Source of the DNA: Lepidurus packardi
Lineage: Eukaryota > Arthropoda > Branchiopoda > Notostraca > Triopsidae
DNA: 64,000 nucleotides
NCBI GenBank assembly: GCA_023053545.1
Contig: JAKZAN010000007.1
Location: forward strand, 6,696,001 to 6,760,000
Reading direction: 5' to 3'
The position numbers and the translations under genes are program-made. Of the stretch, positions 39,038 to 50,100 are shown one piece after another. The notes under the pieces are model-generated. The model saw nothing but the letters and a program-made list of their open reading frames with translations. It was not told the origin of the DNA and did no database searches. How positions within the stretch are numbered: the first letter of the stretch is position 1; the number at the start of each line of letters is the position of its first letter.

Positions 39038-39781
39038 GCCCAGGCCCGTAGTCCTCCGACTACGATTACACCGGCACCTGTTTCGAGCTCAAACATCAAA
39101 CTTGCTTTTCGACTCGTCAAAACGAAGATCATTGATTTGAAACTACCCGTATTCGCCGTTACCTCCTACCCGAAGAGCAGTGCAACAAGACAATCAGGAA
39201 TCCTGGCCTCTGACTTGACAATGCTCCATTATTTCGCTGGCGGGAGAACACGGACAACTTATGTTGTAAGTTTTGTGAATTCACTTCTTTTGTAACAATG
39301 TTGTATTTTCTCGAAAATGCCTTTTTTCTTTTTTTTTAACCTATAATTCGTTATATTTGTTACGATTTGTTATATTTTATATCTTGAGTGACGTACATGT
39401 ATTATGTATGTTAGAATTGTACTAACGTATCTTGGGTGAAATGATTTTGGCTGCTATGATAAAATTATACTTTGAAATTCGTTCATGATTATATTGTACA
39501 TTCCATACAAAAATTTTCTCTGGACTTGTAAGTGACGTAGTTTTCCTGTACAAATGCGGTCTAAAATAGTAAAAAAAAATACAGTTTTTGGATTCATATT
39601 CACCAAGCAGCAAGCACTTTTCTTTGCTTTGACCTTGTGTTTGTCAGCAAAGAGGGAAGAGGGGCTTCGCTTAAGGTGCCTTTAATTGACTGACCTGCTC
39701 CTGCAAAACTTGTAGAAAGAGATAATTGACCTTTTTAAATACCCGGATACCCCAGGCCTTTCACTAATCCTGAAAAAGTAG
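39038..39781 (+). CDS. unrecognised two-exon transposon gene, 3' part (copy A)
   Basis: Exon 39038-39265 (76 codons, after a GTTTAG acceptor, before GTAAGT) contains SNIKLAFRLVKTKIIDLKLP and SDLTMLHYFAGGRTRTTYV. Exon 39716-39781 (after CTTGTAG) reads KEIIDLFKYPDTPGLSLIL and ends in a stop. Both are phase 0, so they join cleanly. No start exon is found; it may lie within or beyond the accessory 1 promoter region. Function unknown; the Thr/Arg-rich end of exon 1 suggests nucleic-acid contact, but that is a guess. Mirrored at 41,105-41,848, and again in palindrome 2. Confidence 0.35.
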
Positions 39782-39922
39782 GAGAACGGGTTGTCAGGAG
39801 AAGGGAGTCATCATCGAAGGGATAGAAGGTATCCGGACCTCGCGGTTTTCTCCGCGACGCTGGGGACGGCTAAACTTTCTGAACCAACTTAAGCCGGTGA
39901 AGGTTCACAGAACAAGTTACAG

Positions 39923-39931
39923 TATAAATAG
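39923..39931 (+). promoter_or_regulatory. TATA box of transposon accessory gene 2
   Basis: TATAAATAG followed by TGACACACTG. The ATG of the MTKVDNL frame begins only 21 bp from the first base of the box, upstream of the expected transcription start, so that ATG is probably not used. Confidence 0.6.
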
Positions 39932-40045
39932 TGACACACTGCGATGACCAAAGTAGACAACTTAGAACCGACGTACAACAAGGTATAGCCTTCCAAATTC
40001 CACAATTTCCGATCTTAATTTTTTTTCTTTGGTTTACGTTACAGG

Positions 40046-40305
40046 ATGGATGAAGACGACGAAAGTCTATTGAACATGTCCCAAACTCCTGAACCATCCC
40101 AACCCTTACCCAATCCCGCGCCCCATCCCGCGCCCCAACCCGCGCCCCAACCCTTACCCCATCCAACGCCCCATCCCGCACCCCATCACGCACCCCATCA
40201 CGCGCCTCATCACGCACCCCATCCCGCACCCGTCAGACATCGCAGGAGATTCCGCCATGCGTTGGCACACCAAGCGCATCGAGAACGACTCTCGGATAAT
40301 GCAAC
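40046..40305 (+). CDS. transposon accessory protein 2, Pro/Ala/His-repeat protein (copy A)
   Basis: Starts MDEDDESLLNMSQTPEPSQP after a leader exon (39,944-39,982) and a 62-bp intron. Then come about 35 residues of PAPH/PAPQ repeats and a basic segment RHRRRFRHALAHQAHRERL, ending at a GTAAGA donor 5 codons later. No downstream exon exists before the terminal repeat, so this copy is 3'-truncated. Leader exon and intron start are near-identical to accessory gene 1 (MTKVDNLQPSYDK versus MTKVDNLEPTYNK), and both open with an acidic MD-D- start and reach a basic tract, so the two are paralogues in opposite orientation. Confidence 0.4.
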
Positions 40306-40568
40306 GTAAGAGTTCAAGAATGTTGATATTTTATTTCGTTAAATTTAAAGCTAGTTTACCACGATGGTTTGGGGGCATTATAGCCGCCATGGTTTTCGTG
40401 GCCGTGGACAGGCGTCGGTGGACCGCGGGCGTGGCCGTGGACAGGCGTCGGTCCACCGACGCCTGTCCACGGCCACGAAAACCATGGCGGCTATAATGCC
40501 CCCAAACCATCGTGGTAAACTAGCTTTAAATTTAACGAAATAAAATATCAACATTCTTGAACTCTTAC

Positions 40569-40840
40569 GTTGCATTATCCGAGAGTCGTTCTCGATGCGC
40601 TTGGTGTGCCAACGCATGGCGGAATCTCCTGCGATGTCTGACGGGTGCGGGATGGGGTGCGTGATGAGGCGCGTGATGAGGCGCGTGATGGGGTGCGTGA
40701 TGGGGTGCGGGATGGGGCGTTGGATGGGGTAAGGGTTGGGGCGCGGGTTGGGGCGCGGGATGGGGCGCGGGATTGGGTAAGGGTTGGGATGGTTCAGGAG
40801 TTTGGGACATGTTCAATAGACTTTCGTCGTCTTCATCCAT
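40569..40840 (-). CDS. transposon accessory protein 2 (copy B)
   Basis: Mirror of 40,046-40,305 with four more codons in the PAPH/HHAP repeats, the main difference between the palindrome arms. Confidence 0.4.
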
Positions 40841-42074
40841 CCTGTAACGTAAACCAAAGAAAAAAAATTAAGATCGGAAATTGTGGAATTTGGAAGGCTA
40901 TACCTTGTTGTACGTCGGTTCTAAGTTGTCTACTTTGGTCATCGCAGTGTGTCACTATTTATACTGTAACTTGTTCTGTGAACCTTCACCGGCTTAAGTT
41001 GGTTCAGAAAGTTTAGCCGTCCCCAGCGTCGCGGAGAAAACCGCGAGGTCCGGATACCTTCTATCCCTTCGATGATGACTCCCTTCTCCTGACAACCCGT
41101 TCTCCTACTTTTTCAGGATTAGTGAAAGGCCTGGGGTATCCGGGTATTTAAAAAGGTCAATTATCTCTTTCTACAAGTTTTGCAGGAGCAGGTCAGTCAA
41201 TTAAAGGCACCTTAAGCGAAGCCCCTCTTCCCTCTTTGCTGACAAACACAAGGTCAAAGCAAAGAAAAGTGCTTGCTGCTTGGTGAATATGAATCCAAAA
41301 ACTGTATTTTTTTTTACTATTTTAGACCGCATTTGTACAGGAAAACTACGTCACTTACAAGTCCAGAGAAAATTTTTGTATGGAATGTACAATATAATCA
41401 TGAACGAATTTCAAAGTATAATTTTATCATAGCAGCCAAAATCATTTCACCCAAGATACGTTAGTACAATTCTAACATACATAATACATGTACGTCACTC
41501 AAGATATAAAATATAACAAATCGTAACAAATATAACGAATTATAGGTTAAAAAAAAAGAAAAAAGGCATTTTCGAGAAAATACAACATTGTTACAAAAGA
41601 AGTGAATTCACAAAACTTACAACATAAGTTGTCCGTGTTCTCCCGCCAGAGAAATAAAGGAGCATTGTCAAGTCAGAGGCCAGGATTCCTGATTGTCTTG
41701 TTGCACTGCTCTTCGGGTAGGAGGTAACGGCGAATACGGGTAGTTTCAAATCAATGATCTTCGTTTTGACGAGTCGAAAAGCAAGTTTGATGTTTGAGCT
41801 CGAAACAGGTGCCGGTGTAATCGTAGTCGGAGGACTACGGGCCTGGGCCTAAACATCATATGTATAAAAAAAAAGTGACACAGGTCAGGGCAAAAGGACA
41901 AGATTAACAATAAAGGGCAGACTCAGGAAAACTTCTAAGTAATACAACAAGTATAAATAAGTGACACACTGATGACCAAAGTAGACAACTTACAACCGTC
42001 GTACGACAAGGTGAGTCCTTCCAAATGCCACAATTTCCGATCATAATTTTTCTCTTTTGTTTCAGTTAGAAGTT

Positions 42075-42654
42075 ATGGATGGAGACGGCGACTTTACGGG
42101 CCTCGAAGCCGAACGTTATCCCTACTACACGGCGCCTAATCCTGCACCACCCTATACCGCAACTTCCGCACCCCATCCTGAACCGGACCCCATCGCAACC
42201 GAAACTTCACCTAGCAATCCCGCACCCTATCCCGAGCACGGGAATAGAATCGGGAGGTCAGGCCATGTGCGGGCAAGGCACAGGAGGCATAGGGGTATCT
42301 TCTCGGAACGAAGCCGCAGGGACTTAACGTGGAAGCACAAAGGTAAATGCAATAATTCTGATATTTTTTCGTTAATGATGCATCTTGTTTAACTAGTACC
42401 TTGCACTATTTCGAAATAATTACCAGCATATTGCATACACTTGTCGGTATGACCATCGTGGCGGCGATCGTCAAAATCGTGGGCATACAGCAGCGCTGAG
42501 GCGCCACCAGCAGGAGCAGCATAGCAGCCGCGGCGCGGTGGTGGAAGTGAAAGTGACCGGGGTCATCCCTATCACGAACGGGAGGAATAAAGCAAAGTGG
42601 CTTTTGGATTTTTTAAGAAAAGAAGGAATTTACGTACTGTACCTTATGTGTTGA
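42075..42654 (+). CDS. transposon accessory protein 1 (copy B)
   Basis: Mirror of 38,232-38,811: exons 42075-42342 and 42427-42654, with leader exon and TATA box (41,952-41,960) upstream. Same unresolved phase between exons. Confidence 0.4.
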
Positions 42655-42940
42655 TTCGTAATTACTCAAACGCTCGAACCATCGTAAAAACTAGCCTTTA
42701 CTTTCAGGCATAAGCTCTTATTGCCATCACCGGATGCAAGTATCTCTTACTTAGCTCAATGGTATCTTTAGTAGATACCATTTCACGGTGGCATTTTGAT
42801 ATTTGAAAGCAACCTCTCGGATGTTTTGCTACGGTAAACTCGATGATTTCCTGAAGGAAATCATCTCACGAGAGGCTTTACTAAGCATTTCAAATGATCT
42901 TAAAAAAAGTTGCTCTAGCGGTACAATTGAATTTTATCAA

Positions 42941-44584
42941 CTAGTCCCTCTCTACGGGATTAGGCAAAGGTGTTACGTAGCTAACACCGGACACACACAC
43001 ATGACAACATTTTCGAGAATGTTCGTTCAGAGTGATGACTTGTACCTTTTCAGTAAGTTTCGCCACCCAGAGGAATCGCATCGTGTCGCTGACCTTTGAA
43101 ACTGTATATTTGAATTGTGTTAAAGTAGCTTGTTTTCCCAAAACGAAATATCCCTCGGGCACGAGGACTTTACCGTCATCCTTGGAAAGCATCTTGATGC
43201 ATTTCTCGATTTGAAAACAGTCACCGCTTTCGAGAAGCACCCAACTGTCGTCTTGGCGGTGCGTCACGCCGTCGCCTTTCTTGACAGTCCACAGTCTGCT
43301 GTACGCCGTGAATCTTGAAAAATACTGTGCCATAACTTCAGCCGGAACTTTTGTAACAGCGGTTAAAGCATCTCGGTCACATTCGGCGAGTATCGTTTGT
43401 TTCGGGTTTCCGAAGCAGGTCATCGGTCCGGAACGTGAAATCTTGTCCGTTACGCGATGGCCAAATAATTCGGTCGTGAAAGTAGTACATTCAGGACGTT
43501 GCGTACCGGCAGAAATGGTCATGTCCCGAATGTTTTTCAAGCCAAGGTAATTTCTGCAGATTTGTTGTCCAACACCTTTCGTTCCATTGAACATTTTGCC
43601 TAAGACTCCATTCCACGACTCGAACGTAAAGGCTGAGTAATGCCACAAGGGCCCCCACTTGTTTACAGAGTCCGCGAGATGTAGCAAACCATGAACGTTA
43701 TAGCTCATATTTTTCTTTCCGTACAGTCTCTGGAAGTCGCTAACGTACTCCGCAAGAAGATCACGAACCCTAGCCAAGTCTGTACGATTAATCTTGTCGC
43801 TCAGCAGCACGTGCATAGCAGTAAACAGAAGCAACCAGTGCTTCAGGAATTGGGCGCGAATAACGCCAGCTAGGACTGGCAGCGAATAAAACAAAAGGAA
43901 GGCTCTAAGTTCTGAAGCTTTCCAGTGAGGTAAATCGCCCAAAGCTCGAGGAGCGCGAGTGATTTCTGAAGGCGGTTTGATGGCTTCAATGTTCCGGTTA
44001 ACTTGTTTTATTTGCGCAGGACAAAGGTAAAACGGTTGTTCCTTGTTCTCCGTCTTCGTCAGAATTGTAAGCAATTGCTTCACTATACCAAGCAGTACAC
44101 CATGCATGTACTCAGGGACGATGGCCTCAACAACATCCAGGCCTCTGTAAAGGCCAAGGACAGTCGCATCCTTCACGCCTTTGACTGCTTTGATTGCTTT
44201 GCCTGCTTTACGCGTACGTCTAGCTTCTTCGCAATCAAGTTTATGTTGCTCTGCGGACCGCATCTCATGAACGACCCCAGGCTTCGCGGGATAAACTCGC
44301 CGGCCAGAATCCCATTCGCCTCGATGATAGCAAAAATCACAACCATATTCACCATTAAATTGCTTGCAATTCCGGATAAGAGCTCTCGCTGGAGCATCGG
44401 CTACAATGTTGGCTGCGTACACGTTTGTATCGCCTTTGAAAAGTTCTTTTTTTTCTCGAATGGATTCAAGCTCATCTGCTAAAGGTTCCAACAAGCCGAA
44501 CATGTTTGGCTTACCTTTCCCAGCCCATAGAGCAACCATCATGGTATTATGATACCGGTCACACACAGGCAATTCGTTTACGCT
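42941..44584 (-). pseudogene. transposase, C-terminal part (copy B)
   Basis: Exact mirror of the copy at 36,302-37,945, with the same truncated N-terminus and intact downstream frame. Confidence 0.85.
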
Positions 44585-45236
44585 TACGAAGACTGGCCAA
44601 ACAGAAAATTTTGACGAGTTAAAAAAAGATGCGTTTACCGTTTATGCGTTTATGCGTTTAAAGCTAGTTTACCACGATGGTTTGGGGGCATTATAGCCGC
44701 CATGGTTTTCGTGGCCGTGGACAGGCGTCGGTGGACCGCGGGCGTGGCCGTGGACAGGCGTCGGTGGACCGCGGGCGTGGCCGTGGACAGGCGTCGGGGG
44801 ACCGCGGGCGTGGCCGTGGCCACGGCCAGATCTGGATCAGCCGTAGGCGGGGACGTTGAATTTGAATACATTTGAATACATTTGAATACGTTCTCAATTT
44901 TCCCATTTTTTCATAAGGTTTCAAAATTTTTCTCCTGTCAAATATTGTCTCCTCTCCAGGTCAATCTGTGCTGATCTCAGGTCACTCTTGTCTTAGAGTT
45001 GACCGAGCTACAAACACATTTTATACCTGAATCTCATTTCCCTGAAGACTGGGAAATGGTGTAATTAAGCCATCTTTCTGGGCAAGCGGTCCTTTTCCTT
45101 ACACTACAGGGTGCTGGTCTCAGGTCACTCTGTGCTGATATCCATCTATATATCCATCTATATTTTTTTAAATGAAAACAAAAATTGAACATCTGATCCA
45201 GGCTTACGGTAAAGCATATACTCTATAACTTTACAG

Positions 45237-46794
45237 CATAAGCATAACTTTAAGCATAACTTTACGTTGCAAAAGCGAATTCAAGCAAATGGGGTTCATC
45301 CATCAAGAAACTATCTCGTCACGGCTCCGCAGACATCACGAGCTATTCTGGATACAAACCAGCACACCATATCCTACACTCTTTCGAGAAACCAGGCCGT
45401 GATCGTAGAATATGATCAGTCGGAGAATTATGATATGTTCCAAGTAAGGGAGAGCGAACTGGAAAAACTGCTGTTTTTGGCGCGGAGAATGATTGTGATT
45501 TCATGTTTTAAGATCGGACGTTCGTCAGAGAAATCCATCGACTTCGTCATCGCAGACACAGTTTCTGGCCGTGCGTCGTCCGATTCGTCGCAATCATTTC
45601 CCAAGGAAAGTTTATCACAATCTTCTAAGAAAGTGACGGAAAGCACCGTAAGCAGATTCGCCTGCAGAATACTAGTGGACCGTCATATTCATCCTGCAGT
45701 AGCGAAGGTCTATGCTGCAGGGTTTGACCACTCGAAAAACATATTTTTGGGGGTGAGTAATGAAAATTTTTCCGTTTTTTAAAGGTATGAAGATGTGCTG
45801 CAATGAATCGTCGTTAAAAATTCACTTGTTCATTGATTGTTTTAATACATTTATTTTTAGGAAAAAGCTAACAAGTGGCGAACGGATACCATAATTGATG
45901 GGTTGACCACTAATGGGGTACTTGTACTACACCAGAAAGGTTCTTTTGGTGAGTCTCCCGCCAGCAATCTAGTATGGAGGGAAGTCTCTGTAGGCGGAGC
46001 TTTGTACACACTACGCGAATCAAGAGCAGCAGTTGAGAAAGGCCATAAAGTAGAGGACGAAACAAACGAATTGCAAGATGGGTGCGTAATAGACTTGTGT
46101 GGTGCATCGTTACTTTGGAGATCTGCTGAAGGCATGGCAAATGCACCCGTACGTTCTATAGCTTGTTAATTTCTTCTTTTCTCGTACTGCAGCTATCTAT
46201 CGTTCAGCTTGAAGGATTGTATATTTTTACGAATTATTCGCTGATTGTTTTTTGTTCACATTGAGTATCCCCGTGTTTTATAGACAGTAAAGCAGTTGGA
46301 AAAGCTTGTGGATGAGCTCAACGGAAATCGACCTCAATGTCCTGTTGGGTTGAACACATTAGTTTTGCCTCGGAAATCGACTTTACTCTCTCCAGCCCAA
46401 ACTCCATGTGTGTACTTAGCATGCGGCCATGTACAAGGGCTTCACGAGTGGGGTGTCGGCCAGGGCTCTAAAGAACGAACTTGTCCGATGTGTATGAAAA
46501 GCGGACCTGTTGCCCAGTTGTGTATGGGCATGGAGCCAGCCTTTTGGGTAGATTGTGGGCCTCCTTCACACGCGTTTAATCCGTGTGGTCATATTGCGTC
46601 AGAGAAAACAGTGAAGTTAGTCCTGGGAATGGGTTTAATTTTAGCGTAGTAACTAATCGGTTATTGTTAGGTATTGGGAGTCCGTTGCGTTACCGCATGG
46701 CACTAATGGATTTGTGTCCGCTTGTCCTTTCTGCGCGATACCGTTGGAGGAATCGGGCTATGTTAAATTAATTTTTCAGGATAACTTAGACTAG
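45237..46794 (+). pseudogene. Pli: Pellino 3' part, right copy (5' exons missing)
   Basis: Exons about 45237-45443, 45513-45752, 45861-46148, 46284-46615 and 46671-46794 join in phase. The first four encode the FHA-like domain: KRIQANGVHPS, HTISYTLSRNQAVIVEYDQS, the IGRSSEKSIDFV loop, SRFACRI, and VYAAGFDHSKNIFLG, then GLTTNGVLVLH and NELQDGCVIDLCGASLLW. The rest form the RING-like E3 module: CPVGLNTLVLP, YLACGHVQGLHEW, CPMCMKSGPV, AFNPCGHIASEK and SACPFCAIPLEESGYVKLI, ending FQDNLD. Known role: E3 ubiquitin ligase acting with Pelle/IRAK kinases in Toll signalling. The N-terminal exon(s) of the family are absent; upstream lies TAACTTTA repeat sequence and then transposon. The reading frame itself is intact, so the locus may be functional if the true 5' end lies across the insertion. 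Confidence 0.88.
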
Positions 46795-46894
46795 TGGAGC
46801 TATAAGATGAACTAGCTTGACTTTGGACAAGAAATGTAATGCCATATTTAACCAAGAAATGTATTAATGTAAACAAAATGTAAAAGAGTATAAT

Positions 46895-47173
46895 TGTCTT
46901 GGTGAAAATGACAAATACTGTCCTTGACCCTTACCCTTGACACTCTTTTGACCCTTTTTCCTTCGGTGGTTGTCCTTCCTTCCTTTTTTGTAGAAATACG
47001 TCGTTTTACTTACGTTGACGTATGTCCAGAACAATATGCAAAGTCAGATGATGAAGTTAGTAGTATTTTGATAGTGGTAGAGTTAAGAAGCAAATACATT
47101 GGTAAATGATTTTGGTAAAGCCATCCTGTTGTCTGCTCTTCTACAACACAACGCAGGACATTTATTCGTGACA
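46895..47173 (+). repeat. 5' LTR of the Bel/Pao element
   Basis: Begins TGTCTTGGTG and ends TTCGTGACA. Starts at the very base where palindrome 1 stops. Confidence 0.93.
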
Positions 47174-47194
47174 TTTTTTGGTGCCGTGACCAGG

Positions 47195-50100
47195 ATGGCT
47201 TCCGAATCATCCAGAAACCCTCCTACTACTCAACGCACTGGTGAAACCTCCAACAAGAATCTCCTTATCGCACAGCGTACCGGGCAACGTGGTTCCCTGA
47301 CTAAAATGTTAAATAGGACACCTGATCTTATCCAGAATGTGGACGTGCCTCGGAAACAACTTTTACTGCTTCAAGATCACCATCAGCAAATCGAAAACAA
47401 ACTCCTTGGACTCAAACAGATTTACCTGCAGCTGCTAGAAATCACCCAGGATGACGAAATAGCATCCCTCGTTCAAGACCATGAGGATCACGAAGCTCGG
47501 ACCAGAGATGCCTGCCTAGACCTTCGTCTTGAAGTGGCGTCTCTAATGAACTCCGTACATAACCCCTCTGCGGTGACTCAAGCGATCTCTCCCCCCGCTA
47601 GCATTGGAGCTTATGCTCCAAACCCATCCTTGACAAATGCACAAGCGCCGTTTTCACCTCTTCCCCATCAGATGTCAAGTAAACTACAAAAACTCTCTCT
47701 CATTACATTTGATGGAAATCTAATGCAGTGGAAACGATTCTGGGACTCTTTCTCAAGCGAAATAGACGCGCACCCTACCCTAACTCCAATTAGTAAGTTT
47801 AACTATCTATACTCGCTTCTTGGACCTGAACCCGCTCGCGTAATTGAAGGCTTAACTATCTCCAATGATAGCTACCCGCTAGCTGTCTCTTTGCTCAAAG
47901 AACGTTATGGGCAAGAGGACAAAATAATCGCTACGTTTCTACGTGCTTTTCATACCATTCCCAGCCCCTCGCACGATGTGTCCACGTTTCGTCTCTTTTA
48001 CGATACTATCCAATCCTACATTCGTAGCCTGGAGACTCTTGGTAAGAATACCGACTCTTACGGTGATCTTCTGGTATGCAATCTACTCGACAAACTGCCA
48101 AATGACACTAGGCGAGCTTTACGTCGAGAAAATAATATAACTATTTGGACACTTGACAACTTCCGTCAAGCCCTATATCGTGAACTACAGATGCGAGAAA
48201 TCAACGACGAGCACGAAGTTACTGTCCCTGTGAAAAAACAATCCCACAAATCTGAGAAACAAGGTACCTCTAAGGAGCAAGCTCTCTCCCCAGACGAAAA
48301 TAGCAGTGCTTCCGCTCTTCTTATTTCCCAAGATCAGAAACAGAAAACCCCTAAATGCGCTTTTTGTACAGAAACCCACTATCCGACAAATTGTCCGCGT
48401 TACAAAACCCCCGAAGAACGTACCGCAGTAGTTCGCGAAAAGAAACTATGTTTCAACTGTCTCTCTTCATCTGGGCAACACCGAGTAATTAACTGCCCCT
48501 CTAAAGGAAAATGCCGCAAATGTGGACGACGACACCACACAAGCATTCATACGGAAACTCCCGACACTACTAACTCCCCCTCTCCTCAAACTGACACAGT
48601 CGGACCAGTTGAGCTTTCTGTAACCTCTTCTGACCCGTTAGTTGCGTCTGTCGGTTCACAGTCTCCCAAACTCGCGTTGTTACAAACTGCTAAAGCCGAA
48701 GCATTAGCAAATGGACGAACAGCTCAAGTTAACATTCTCTTTGATCCCGGAGCTCAACATTCCTTAATAACAGAGAGTACAGCTAATAGTTTAAATTGCA
48801 TGATTATCCCCCAAAGAATTAACCTTAACACCGCTGGAGCTAACCGATCCGTTTCACTTGGTATAGTTGAACTTTTCATTAAGACAATCTCTGGGGAACT
48901 TATTTTTCTTAAAGCTCATGTTTTGCCTAGTATTTGTGCTCCAGTAACAACTCATACTCAAGCATCTCTCACTCCTCTTTCATATTTAACTAACTTGCAA
49001 TTAGCGCATCCGCATGCACATGGGAAATTTGAAGTAGACGTACTCATTGGATCGGAATACTATTGGTCCTTTGTTGAAGACGAAATCATCCGTGGTCCCG
49101 GACCTTGCGCGTTAAAATCTAAGCTCGGATATCTCTTGTCAGGACCCCTGCCTTTTCTTGAAGACCCTAATAACACAACCAATCTGTTGATCCTAGATTC
49201 ACCTCCTTCTCCCGACCCATTAGAACGCTTTTGGGACTTAGAAACTATAGGGATTTCCGGTAAGTCCCACGAAGACGTTCCCTATGTAGAAGAATATCGG
49301 AAAACCTCGATTCATTTTAGAGAAGGGCGATACTCCGTGAAGCTACCATGGAAAAGGGAGCACCCCACCCTTCCAAACAATTTTGAGCCTGCCCTCCAAC
49401 GCACCAAGAGTCTTGTTCGCCGTTTATCAAGAACTAGCAATACTAAGCTTCTGGAAACCTATGACTCGATAATAAACGAACAATTGAATAAAGGTATTAT
49501 TGAAGAAACTTACCTTTCCGCAGATCAGATGGTTCAATCACACTTTCTGCCCCATCGTCCTGTTGTTAAAAGTTCCTCTTCCACACCAGTTCGAATTGTG
49601 TACGACTGCTCTTGCCAAGCCTCCCCTGAGCAACCGAGTCTCAACGATTGCCTCGTTAGTCGCAGAACCCTGCCCTCTCTTATGCTTTCGGATAACGCAC
49701 GTACTTTCGAAAGTGTAGCGAAAGACCTGACTTCTCTTGCTGATGACCCTGAGCTTTGTAAATACTTAATCGACTCACGCGTAGAATGGAGGTTTATTCC
49801 TAAAAGAGCTCCTTGGTTTGGGGGCATGTGGGAACGCTTAATCGGTTTAACGAAGAATACCTTAAAGAAAGTTTTGGGGCGTCGAAAGTTATTCCCTGAA
49901 GAGCTGGAAACTATAATCACTGAAGTAGAATCCATCCTCAATGACCGCCCACTGACATATGTCTCCTCGTCATTAAGTGACGAATCTGCAATTACTCCTT
50001 CCCTACTTCTTTATGGAAAAAGAACTAAATTATTTCCAGCCCTACCTCTTAGTGATCCTCACGATGTGACCTTTTCTGATGACCCTGAAAGCTTTTCTCG

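Larger units (their letters stand above)
33992..40442 (+). repeat. left arm of large palindrome 1
   Basis: Position x in this arm matches the complement of position 80,886 minus x in the right arm over its whole length. Only a few differences are seen: a 12-bp length difference in a CCC-rich repeat near 40.2 kb and two substitutions near 39.23 kb. It carries Pellino 3' exons (outer) and a DNA transposon (inner). Confidence 0.97.
36045..40450 (+). mobile_element. Tnp2-like DNA transposon, copy A (deletion derivative)
   Basis: Bounded by an inverted sequence of about 110 bp: TTTAAAGCTAGTTTACCACG...at the right (40,343-40,452) and its reverse complement at the left (about 36,117-36,225). The outer part of each terminus consists of GC-rich 33-bp units. 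Contents in order: truncated transposase (+), accessory gene 1 (-), an unknown two-exon gene (+), accessory gene 2 (+). Exact ends and target-site duplication cannot be set because the right end is fused to copy B. Confidence 0.8.
40436..44841 (-). mobile_element. same transposon, copy B (mirror of copy A)
   Basis: Reverse complement of copy A with the same deletion and the same genes, meeting copy A at their shared terminal repeat. Confidence 0.8.
40444..46894 (-). repeat. right arm of large palindrome 1
   Basis: Mirror of 33,992-40,442. The turning point near 40,443 lies in GC-rich 33-bp repeats and has one extra unit on the left side. The arm stops exactly at base 46,894, and the next base starts a Bel/Pao LTR. 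Confidence 0.97.

Noticed and set aside
39944..39982. MTKVDNL as the protein start of accessory gene 2
   Set aside because: Lies just after the TATA box and its frame runs into a stop when spliced to exon 2; better read as leader.
34092..46794. Two functional Pellino paralogues
   Set aside because: The copies are mirror-identical and both lack 5' exons; a palindromic duplicate or assembly artefact explains them better.
47099..47194. N-terminal extension of the Bel/Pao frame into the LTR
   Set aside because: The frame starts at a TTG inside the LTR, upstream of the primer-binding segment; the ATG at 47,195 is the sensible start.
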